Shown: piece after piece, positions 24,866 through 33,439 of the stretch
How positions within the stretch are numbered: position 1 is the stretch's first letter
How the letters are laid out: every line of letters starts with the position of its first letter
Source: Scytalidium lignicola
Lineage: Eukaryota > Ascomycota > Leotiomycetes
DNA length: 64,000 nt
Assembly: GCA_002812745.2 (NCBI GenBank)
Contig: NCSJ02000137.1
Coordinates: 1 to 64,000, forward strand
Direction of reading: 5' to 3'
Made by a program: the position numbers and the translations under genes
Notes under the pieces: generated by a model
Seen by the model: only the letters and a program-made list of their open reading frames with translations
Database searches by the model: none
Told to the model about the DNA's origin: nothing

Positions 24866-24908
24866 AGTCAGACTCCCGGGAACCCGCGCACCCCCCAACC
24901 CGCGCACC
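24866..24908 (+). repeat. Left terminal inverted repeat of the pogo/Fot1 element
   Basis: GC-rich end beginning AGTCAGACTCCCGGG directly after a TA. Thirty bases match the right end exactly in inverse orientation, and similarity continues for about 13 more bases with C/T differences. Confidence 0.95.
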
Positions 24909-25073
24909 TTCNCCACCACATAGGGCCATAAAAAATAATTGAATTGTACCCAACTACCTACACTTAACTAGCTAAATTTGGAAGTTAATTAAAAAGCTAT
25001 CCATTCCTGATTCTTCTACTGTATTGGCTGACAATTCAAGACTTGATTCAGGGTTGTTTGATTTGTACAAAGC

Positions 25074-26613
25074 TCATTTTGCCTCCTCCTCCTGTTGAGC
25101 CCTTATAATGTCCTCAATACTTGCAAAAGTAGAATTAGGATTAAACTGAACTTTGGTTCTACCTTTGGTACTTCTCATTAAATCAAGTTTAGTCTTTATA
25201 CCTTTGTAATCATGTATAGCCTTTACTTCAGATGCATTAGAACAGCCTATAGCTTTTTGGGCTTTCCTCAAGAAGGTTCATATAAGTCTATCCACTTGTA
25301 TAATTGCTTGAATTCGACAAATAGTAACTGTAAGATTATGTACATTCTCAAGAGTAATAATCCAGGTTTCATCTAATGTTAATTGAACCTTTTAAAAAGT
25401 TTGAGAAGTCTTTAAATTCAATTCAGGCTAGCCTACTTTAGTCAAGCATAATCTATACACTTTGTCTAGGTTAAAAGGTACTAAACTAGCAACTCTCTAT
25501 CTACTTTTGATTATAATACTAGTAAAGCTCTCTTGACATACCTTTTCATAGCATTAGCAAAACTAAATCTTCTTAATAAGTGTTAAATTGTCAAATTAAG
25601 CTAAATCTGCTATTTGACTTTGATAATTCTTTTTAACTGACAAAAAATAACTAAGATCCAAAGGTTATATAACATATAAGGAATATGTAAGTAAATATAA
25701 TACCTTAACATTGCTTTGAAAGTATTCCTATATAAATTCAAGAGTACAATAGGTTTTATAACTGTTTATAACCAATAAGATAAAAGTAATAGTTTGTGTA
25801 TGTTGAAGAAGGAATATATTATAAAGTTAATCAATTGCTATGTCTTTTGAGGTTCAGCTATTAAAAGAATGTATAAATTTCCAGTTTAAATGCTGNTTTT
25901 TTTAAAAACCAAGTTGATTGAAGACCTTAACCTTTGAATATAACCAGAGGTTAGAGTAATTTACCTTGAGCTTTAATTATTTCAACAATAATCATCCATT
26001 CATGATTTTCAAGGTTTTTAAAGTAAGTTTGCTTTTTACTTGAATGACTTAGAACCTACTGATTACAACAAGCTTTTAAAGCTATACTTGTTTTATCCAT
26101 ATTATAAATATTACATAGTTGAATATGGTATTTAGTTACAGTTTTTTCAAATAAAGCAAACCACTTACATAAAGCTTCTGGGTTAATTCCATTCATACAT
26201 GCTGAATCAAGGGTCTTTCCTAATAGAGTAGCAATTTGTAGATTACAAAGTTTGAACTTATGAATCCAATTGTAACCTATAGAAGGTAGTAATCCAGTTA
26301 AATTGTTATTATCTTGACTAACACTTTGAATAATTTGAGCCATTTCTCGCACTTTAGAGTAGGAAGGAGCATGTCCTTGAGAATCTAAGTCTAAAATCTA
26401 CTGTACTAGCATTTGCTCTTGGGCAGGCATTAATAATTGTTGATAGGCATGACTAGTTAATTTGTTTTCTCCATTCCTTAGTCGTGTCCTTAAGCTTGAT
26501 TCGTTCAGGCCATATGCTTTTGCACAAGCTCTCACTGACGGATATTCATGATTTTGGTATGCTTGAATAGCTAATTGAAGGGTTTCATCCTTTTCTCTTG
26601 ATTTGCGATTCAT
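25074..26613 (-). pseudogene. pogo/Fot1-type transposase, disrupted
   Basis: Transposase remnant of about 510 codons filling the element. The start at 26613 gives a basic psq-type HTH (ETLQLAIQAYQNHEYPSVRA, then CAKAYGLNESSLRTRLRNG). A CENP-B-like region follows (MREMAQIIQSVS), with NWIHKF at about 26270, then a DDE domain with NMD at about 26095. In related transposases NMD is usually followed by Glu-Lys-Gly; here it is Lys-Thr-Ser. The C-terminal part is open at 25271-25074 (KAIGCSNASEVKAIHDY). Several in-frame TAG/TAA codons separate the three open segments, so it cannot make a full product. An ambiguous base is present at 25896. Confidence 0.85.
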
Positions 26614-26682
26614 TTTGAGTTGTTGTTGTTGAGTTATTCACGTGTAAAGTTTGTAGACGTGTTGTTGTGGAATGGTGTGGGG

Positions 26683-26725
26683 AATGCGCGGATTAGGGGG
26701 TGCGCGGGTTCCCGGGAGTCTGACT
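26683..26725 (-). repeat. Right terminal inverted repeat of the pogo/Fot1 element
   Basis: Inverse copy of the left terminal repeat, ending GGGAGTCTGACT followed by TA. Relative to the left end it has T in place of C at several inner positions, as expected from C-to-T decay. Confidence 0.95.
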
Positions 26726-26727
26726 TA

Positions 26728-28329
26728 ATAGAATAGTAATTATGTACACATGATATTCACATACCCTTGTAAGTTAGTCCTGATTAAGTAGTAAGAATAA
26801 GCAAAGTTCTTACAACTTCATTCTCTTACCTTTAATTGTAGAATAACTATAGAATAACATAACAAGTATATTATGTATAATTGTATATTGTACTATATAC
26901 TACAAGTAAACTAACATTAATTAGTTTGTACATATAAATTAGGAGATTATTGTTTAATTGGTTAAACATTAAACAATTTACTTTTGAAGTTGAATCTTAG
27001 GAGATTATAACTTTTGTTTAATTGAATATTTAATAGTTTACTTACAAAGTTGAAATCTACTTAGTCAAAAGGGGAAACAATTATTTATCAACTTATAACT
27101 TGATTAATTAAACATTTAGTAGTCTACTTTTGTAATTGTTATTGTTGAACTTGCTTTTGCTAAAAATAATATATTTAGCTAAACATTAAGTAGTTTACTT
27201 ATAAAGTTGTATAATTAATTAATTAATTAATTTTATTTGAAAAACTATTCTTTTATTACTTATTTTTACTAATTTTTATTCAAAACTACTTGAAAACTAT
27301 TACTTTCTTTATTACTTTCATTTCAGACTGAAAATAACATATTAAACTATTAACTTATAATCTTTTTACTTTTATTACAGAATTACAAGCTTTTACAAGC
27401 ATACAAGAGAACTTTAAAAGTTTATAAAACTTTATACTCAAGAAGACTAAGAAGTTATTATACCTTTAAAGATATTTGTCCAAGCTTTTAAGATTATAAA
27501 GTTTATTACCTACAAATAAATACTCTTTGTACTTAAGTGTAATTAACTTTGCTTTTTAGCCAATCAAGTATTTTATGTTAATATTAGTAAACTATATATA
27601 TAAAGCTTAAGAATAATAAGAAACATATTAGAAACAAGAGATATAATAAGAAATACAAAGGAAAACAAGTTAAAAACCATTATAAGAATAACAAAAAGTA
27701 TTATAAAAGTGAATTGGACAGTATTAATCAAGAAATAAGAATAAGGAATAGACTTTAAGAATGTTATTATAAACAATATATAAGAATACTTAATTACTAA
27801 GGTTTATAAGTATTATTTTAAGAGGACTTTAAGAACTTTATAATTGATATCTTTAAGGTTATTACTTAAAAAGAGATATAAAGCTTATAAAATTACTTTT
27901 ACTATAATAGTATATGTATAATATATAATATTAAGAGTATTATAATCACTTAAACTTATATAAATGTTATACAAGAGGAGGAATAATATTTATAAAATGA
28001 AGAAGACCTTTAATATACTTCTTAAAACCTTTAAAAAGGACTTATTACCTTTATAGTTATTATACTCTTTATAGTTACTTACTTTATAAATACTCAAATC
28101 AGTTTCAAGGTTTTTAATTTAATATATACAAGTTAAGAATCAAGTACTTTTTTAACTTTTATAACTTTTCAAAATGACCATTAACAGTTTTACAAGTTAT
28201 AATAAGACTATAACTTTAATCCTAAGCTTAACTTATTATTATTATCTTTAACTTAACTTGTATACATGAAATAAGTCTTTGATATTATTAAGATGTACAT
28301 NAAAAAACTAAAAGTATAATAAAGTAATT
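26728..28329. other. Extremely AT-rich decayed repeat DNA, unassigned
   Basis: Almost no G or C, and no long open frame that carries a motif. It is probably the eroded body of one or more retroelements, but I cannot align it to the gypsy copies to its right. A remnant of gag or protease coding could be hidden here. Confidence 0.5.
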
Positions 28330-28600
28330 AATAACTTTAAATATAAGTTGATAATCTTCAAGAGTTATTATAAACAAGTAGAATTGTCAAAGGAATTCTA
28401 TATCAAAGTATTCCTTACTATATTAACAGAGTTAGCAAAAAGTTATTTTATTATTAATAACCTTGTTAAATGTACATTTAAAGAAGTATATACTTACTTA
28501 TATAACTTTTACAAAGAACTTATATATTATTGTTAAATCTATACTGAATAAGAAAGCATAATATTAACCTTGATTATAATTGTAAACCTTAAGAAAACAA
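28330..28600 (+). pseudogene. Possible retroelement gag remnant of another family
   Basis: An open stretch (28348-28536) reads FKSYYKQVELSKEFYIKVF and YTYLYNFYKEL, then continues past a stop as TE-ESIILTLII. This resembles, from memory, a common fungal retroelement gag whose members have NFFEGPEY and EWNSITL at these positions. I cannot verify the family. The match ends abruptly before the gypsy RNase H at about 28620, so it probably belongs to a separate, truncated element. Confidence 0.3.
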
Positions 28601-28619
28601 TACTTAAGAATNATATAAT

Positions 28620-30350
28620 TACTTANTNACAAACTTTAAAGTATTAAAGAGTATATGCAATTAGATCTAGTAAAACAGTTGATATACTTTTAAATTATTA
28701 TAACCTTCAATACTTTATAACCACCAAACAACTAAATATTAAGCAAGTATAATAAATAGAGAAATTATTTGAATATGATTTTAAGATTACTTATGTTAAA
28801 GGCAAAGACAATGGAAGAGTAGATACTTTAAGTCAAAAACCTGAGTACTTAGTCAAGGAGAAAGAAGAAAGTGAACTTATATTGAAGGAAGATGAGGGCA
28901 AATTTCTAGTATACAATAGAGGACAACTTATAGTTATAACAATAATAACAGATAAACATTAGGCTGATTAGATCAGAAAAACAACTGAAAAGGAAAAAGA
29001 GGAAAACATGTTATCAGACATGACTAAGAGTAAATAAAAGAAGATTGAAAATATTTAGTATAAGAATAAAAGGCTATATATACTAATGAAACTAACAGAG
29101 AAGTTTGTTAAAGAATAGTATAGTCTATTATATAATGGACATATAAGAGTAGCCTAATATTATTATCAAATCAATAAAGATTACTTTATTATGAAATTAT
29201 AATCAATAATTAAGAAAGTAATTGTGGAATATGAAATTTATAAGAAAGCTAAGAATCTAAGAAGGAAGTCTTAAGGACAATTATATTTTACACAAATATT
29301 TAACAATTTATAAGAACTAATTAGATAAGATTTTATCATAAAACTATTAGTTTCTATAGATTGTACAACAAAAGTCAAGTATAACTTTATCTTTGTAATA
29401 ATTGAATATCATATTAATTTTGTAATATTTAAACTGTTCAAGGAGATTTAAGGAGTAAAAGAGGTAATTAATATATTCTTATAAAGAATAATGTCTTAAT
29501 AAGGATTACTAAAACAGATAATCTCTGATAAAGATACTAGATTCACATTTAAGTTTTAGGAAACAATAACAATAAGAATAGAAGTTAAGAGGAAGTTGTT
29601 AACAATATAACATTTATAAATTGATAGGAAAACAAAATGTTTAAACAGATAGTTAGAAGAATACCTGAGATGTTATGTTAATTATAACTAAGATAATTAG
29701 GTTGATTACTTGCTAATAGCAGAAATAGTGTATAATAGTACATTATACAAATCAACTAAGATTACTTTATTCTATGTGAATTATAAACAAAAACCAGAAG
29801 GGTTTTGTACTAGATTAGAATTAAAATCCACAAGTAAATCAGTAAAGATTTGTATAAAACAAATAAAAGAAATACAAGAAAAGATCAAGAACTTACTTTA
29901 ATATACTAAAGAAAAAATGAAAAAGTATTATAATCATAAACATTTAATGGAACTAATGTATAAAAAAAGGGATAAAGTTTATCTTCTTAGGAAAAACATN
30001 AAAACAATAAGANTAANTAATAAACTAGACTAAGTAAAGATAAGATTATACAAAATCAAAAAAGTTTATAAACCTTTAATATATAAATTGAAATTATTAA
30101 CAATAATTAAGATATATCTTGTTTTCTATGTTTTACTTCTTGAACTAACACTTGAAAATGTTCAAATACTAATATTAAAAGAAGTTAATCTGGAGAAAGA
30201 ATATGAAGTTAAAAGGATTATTAACTATAAGATGTATTATAAGAAATTATAATACTTAATTAAATAGATAAGATATTTAAAAAGTAAGAATAAATAAGAA
30301 CTTACTTTTAATCTTATGGATTATAAGGAATTATTAAAAGGATATTATTA
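28620..30350 (+). pseudogene. gypsy pol remnant (RNase H, integrase, tail), copy A
   Basis: In-frame reading across stops shows the end of RNase H (YNLQYFITTKQLN, then YVKGKDNGRVDTLSQK, about 28690-28840). The integrase zinc-finger region has YEIYKKAK where CxxC is expected. The integrase core reads VSIDCTTKVKYNFIFVIIE, ISDKDTRFTFKF and DRKTKCLNRQLEEYLRCYVNY (29340-29690). The third catalytic Glu of the DDE triad appears as Lys in DRKTKCLN. A tail with YKIKKVYKPLIYKLKL and a degenerate chromodomain-like stretch (EKEYEVKRIINYK) ends at about 30290-30350. Not functional. Confidence 0.82.
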
Positions 30351-30357
30351 AACTTAT

Positions 30358-30940
30358 CTTAGAATAGATTTCCAAGTAATAAAATCATAAGGTTAAAAAA
30401 GAAAAGGTTAATAGTAAAGAAAGAAGTTATACTTAAGTTAATAAAATACAACTTTAAAGATTATAAAGAACTTTATTTCTCTTACTTCTTTTTACTCTTC
30501 TTTATGTCTAGTTCATCTAAGGTCTTTAGACTATAATAAACTATCTTCTCAACATGTCTTTGAAGAAAAACTTATTATTTATCTAGGTAAGTAAGATAAG
30601 TAATAACCTTAATTAAGGTTTAAAAAGCTTAAGTTAAGATAGTAAAAGTCTTCTTATACTCAAAGGAAAAGTGTTTATCCTTATGTTTATATGACTTTTA
30701 AGAAAGTATATAAAAATACTTATTATTACATTTACAACTATTATAAACATATTCCTTATATTGATTAGAATCAAGAATTATCTTATACAATAATCCTTTT
30801 TATTTGTAATATGTATAAAGTATTACTTTAATCTTAAGATTTTGGATATAAATACTAAGACTTAATCTTTCTTAGTATTTCTTTGATCATGATTGTTTTA
30901 ATAAATTGTTATTGTTTAGATTTGAACATTTTAATAACAT
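30358..30940 (-). pseudogene. Antisense extra ORF of the gypsy family, copy A
   Basis: The reverse complement aligns base for base with the better-preserved ORF at 32827-33384, from its ATG (30940-30938) to its final stop (about 30358). It contains many stops, so only homology supports the call. Its end abuts the end of pol, tail to tail. Confidence 0.65.
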
Positions 30941-31016
30941 GTTTAAAGAAAAGGAAGAATTAATAAATAATAAAATTATTTATAATAATAATTAAGTTTT
31001 AAGGTAATGTTAATAC

Positions 31017-31029
31017 AAAAAGGAGATAA
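31017..31029 (+). other. Polypurine tract of copy A
   Basis: The purine run aaaaaggagataa lies directly before the LTR start. Its counterpart in copy C is aaaaggggataa on the minus strand. This is the plus-strand DNA priming site of LTR retrotransposons and fixes the element's orientation. Confidence 0.65.
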
Positions 31030-31382
31030 TATTATAAGTTTAACTTAATAAACTAATTAGTATAAGCTTAAGGCTTAGTATATAGTAAATGTATACAAAG
31101 AACTTAATAATTAAGAGGTTATATAATTAAGATCATTAGATTAAAGTAATCTAATAATCTAAGAACTTAAATTAAAGGATTATGATAATTTAATGATTTA
31201 ACTGTATTTCATTATTTATATAAGTATATTATAAGAACATAAGAGTAAACTCCTTATATTCAACTTAAATACATTACTAGATCTTACTTTTAACTTAATT
31301 ATTTATATTATACATTTTTACTATCCTTAAACATTTACCTTACCTTATTATCCAATAACTTAAATAATGTAATTTTATAATA
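31030..31382 (+). repeat. 3' LTR of gypsy copy A (decayed)
   Basis: Inverse-orientation match to the cleaner LTR at 32381-32737, along its length. The expected TG start is now TA and the end CA is now TA, both consistent with transition mutations. About 353 bp. Confidence 0.78.
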
Positions 31383-32380
31383 TAAAGTTTATCTTTTTAA
31401 AAAAAACATTAAAATAATAAAACTAAATGATAAATTAAACTAAGTAAAATAAGATTATACAAAATCAAAGAAGTTTATAAACTTTTAACATATAAATTAA
31501 AATTATTAACAATAATTAAAATACATCTTATTTTCTATATTTTACTTCTTGAACTAACATTTAAAAATACTTAAATATTAATATTAGAAGAAGTTAATCT
31601 AAAAAGAGAATATAAAGTTAAAAGGATTATTAATCATAAAATATATTATAAGAAATTACAATACTTAGTTAAATGAATAAAGTATTTAAAAAGTAAGAAT
31701 AAATAAAAANTTTACTTTTNAATCTTATAAGTTATAAGGAATTATTAAAAGGATATTATTAAACTCATCTTAAAATAGATTTCCAAGTAATAAAATCATA
31801 AGGTTAAAGGAAAAAAGGTTAATAACAAAAAAAGAAGTTATATTTAAGTTAACAAAATACAACTTTAAAAGTTATAAAGAACTTTATTTCTCTTACTTCT
31901 CTTTATTCTCCTTTATGTCTAGTTTATCCAAGGTCTTTAGACTACAACAAACCATCTCCTTAGTATATCTTTAGAGAAAAACTTATTGTTTATCTAAGTA
32001 GGTAAGATAAGTAATAACCTTAACTAAAGCTTAAAAAGCTTAGGTCAAGACAGTAAAAGTCTTCTTATACTTAAAGGAAAAGCATTCATCCTCATGTTTA
32101 TATAACTCTTAAGAGGATATATAAAAAATACTTACTATTATATTTACAATTATTATAAACATATTCTTTATATTAATTAGAATTAAGAATTATCTTGTAT
32201 AATAATCCTTTTCATTTATAATATATACAAAGTATTACTTTAATCTTAAGGTTTTAAATATAAATACTAAGACTTAATCTTTCTTAGTATTTCCTTGATC
32301 ATAATTGTTTTAGTAAATTGTTATCATCTGGATTTGGACATTTTAATAATATGTTTAAAAGAAAAGAAGAATTAATAAAC
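31383..32380 (+). mobile_element. gypsy fragment B between two LTRs
   Basis: A 1-kb direct repeat of 29955-30970 in copy A: pol tail (31383-31690), antisense ORF remnant (32350-31770) and part of the region before the 3' LTR. It starts exactly at the end of copy A's LTR and stops exactly at the first base of copy C's LTR. B is even more AT-rich than A, suggesting an older copy into which A and C inserted. Confidence 0.78.
31770..32350 (-). pseudogene. Antisense extra ORF of the gypsy family, copy B
   Basis: Third copy of the antisense ORF, recognised only by alignment to copies A and C. Heavily decayed with many stops; even its ATG is lost. Confidence 0.6.
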
Positions 32381-32737
32381 TGTTACAAAACTACATTATC
32401 CAGGTCACTGGATAGCCAAGGGTAAGGTAAATGTTCAAGGATAGTAAAAATGTATAACATACAAACAAGTAACTAAGTTAAGGGTAAGATCTAGTAATGT
32501 ATTTAAGTTAAACACAAGAAGTTTACCCTTATATTCTTACAGTATACTTATATAGATAATGAAATCCAACTGGACCTCTTGGACCTTCCAAGTCCTATAA
32601 GTCTATGGACCCCTTAGACCCCCCAAGTCCCTTAAGTCTAATTATATCACATGATCGCTAGGTTCTTTATATATACTTTGCTGTATATTAAGCCTCAGGC
32701 TTACACCAATCATCATGTTACAGTAAAACTCATAACA
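32381..32737 (-). repeat. 3' LTR of gypsy copy C
   Basis: Begins TGTTAC and ends TAACA, the TG...CA inverted ends of LTRs, 357 bp. On the minus strand it is preceded directly by a polypurine tract. It keeps an unusually GC-rich 70-bp patch (32571-32640). Confidence 0.85.
32571..32640. repeat. 35-bp tandem duplication inside the LTR
   Basis: Two adjacent 35-bp units (32571-32605 and 32606-32640), each starting TGGACC and ending TAAGTCTA, differing at a few mostly C/T and A/G positions. Not seen in this form in the decayed LTR of copy A. Confidence 0.8.
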
Positions 32738-32749
32738 TTATCCCCTTTT
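32738..32749 (-). other. Polypurine tract of copy C
   Basis: Minus-strand aaaaggggataa immediately 5' of the LTR start. It establishes that the LTR at 32381-32737 is the 3' LTR of a minus-strand element. Confidence 0.7.
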
Positions 32750-32826
32750 CTGCTTAACATCATCTTAACATTAAAACGTTATCTTCGAATATTCCTTTGT
32801 TCATTAATCCTTCTTTCCTTTTTAAC

Positions 32827-33384
32827 ATGCTACCCAAACAACAATGTTCTAAGAGTAATATAGAAGAAAGAACAAGATCAAGAAAATATCAAGAAGCATT
32901 AGACTTAGGAGATCATATAATAAAGTATAATATTAAGATATCTCCTTGTAGTTTTTACATTCAAAACAGTTTAACTTACTTGATGGTTTCTAAGTCTAAC
33001 CATTATAACAAGTATACTTGTTGGAAGTGTAAGTATAAGAGTAAAAGCATTCCTGTAACCTCTTAGGAAACCCTTAATAAGGAGGAATCCTATCTTGAAG
33101 CTAAGGAGGAGAAGGCTACTCAGGCTATAGCCAAGAACATAACCTGTCTTACTCGTCTTCATAAACAAAAGAAATTCCTCTACCAACATACTGGTGAAAT
33201 AATCTACTATAGACTTTCTTCTTTGGATGAGTTAAATGTTATAGAAGAGAAAAAAAGGCAAGAGAAACAGAATTCCTTATAACCCTTAAAGTCATATTCT
33301 GCCAACTTAAGTATAACTTCTTCTTTTGTTGTTAACCTCTTCTTCTCTAACTTTATGATTTCATTACTTAGAAATCCATTCTAA
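32827..33384 (+). pseudogene. Antisense extra ORF of the gypsy family, copy C: zinc-cluster-like protein
   Basis: Best copy of the extra ORF, about 185 codons read from ATG 32827 to TAA 33382-33384, with two internal stops (TAG at 33064, TAA near 33280). The start is MLPKQQCSKSNIEERTRSRK. Two motifs have CX2CX6C spacing: C-SF-Y-IQNSLT-Y and Y-NK-Y-TCWKCK-Y. Five of the six expected Cys are Tyr (TAT/TAC), one G-to-A step from Cys. After the first stop comes a charged helical part (EAKEEKATQAIAKNI, LHKQKKFL, LDELNVIEEKKRQEKQ). It faces opposite to pol, between the pol end and the LTR. It resembles, from memory, short proteins often annotated beside fungal gypsy elements. Function unknown; a DNA/RNA-binding role is only suggested by the motif. 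Confidence 0.65.
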
Positions 33385-33439
33385 GATAAGTTCAATGATA
33401 TACTTTTAATAACTCCTCACAGCTTATAAGATTAAAAGT

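Larger units (their letters stand above)
24866..26725 (-). mobile_element. pogo/Fot1-type DNA transposon, degenerate
   Basis: A 1,860-bp Tc1/mariner-superfamily element with inverted terminal repeats flanked by TA (24864-24865 and 26726-26727), the family's target duplication. Outer 30 bases of the two TIRs are identical (AGTCAGACTCCCGGGAACCC, continuing GCGCACCCCC); the next dozen differ mainly C versus T. The minus-strand transposase is broken by stops. It retains an N-terminal psq-type helix-turn-helix and a YNMDKTS motif around the first catalytic Asp of the DDE domain. Length matches Fot1-like elements of fungi. The body is far more AT-rich than the TIRs, as expected from RIP-like decay. 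Confidence 0.93.
28610..31382 (+). mobile_element. Ty3/gypsy retrotransposon copy A (5'-truncated)
   Basis: Plus-strand 3' portion of a gypsy element: RNase H, integrase and pol tail (28620-30350), an antisense extra ORF (30940-30358), a polypurine tract (31017-31029) and a 3' LTR (31030-31382). No 5' LTR, gag or reverse transcriptase was found to its left. Nearly every conserved Gly, Cys, Asp or Trp codon is shifted by G-to-A or C-to-T change, and stops are frequent. Confidence 0.85.

Noticed and set aside
27573..27776. Hydrophobic 67-codon frame in the AT-rich island
   Set aside because: Ile/Phe/Leu-rich translation expected of AT-rich DNA; no support as a membrane protein.
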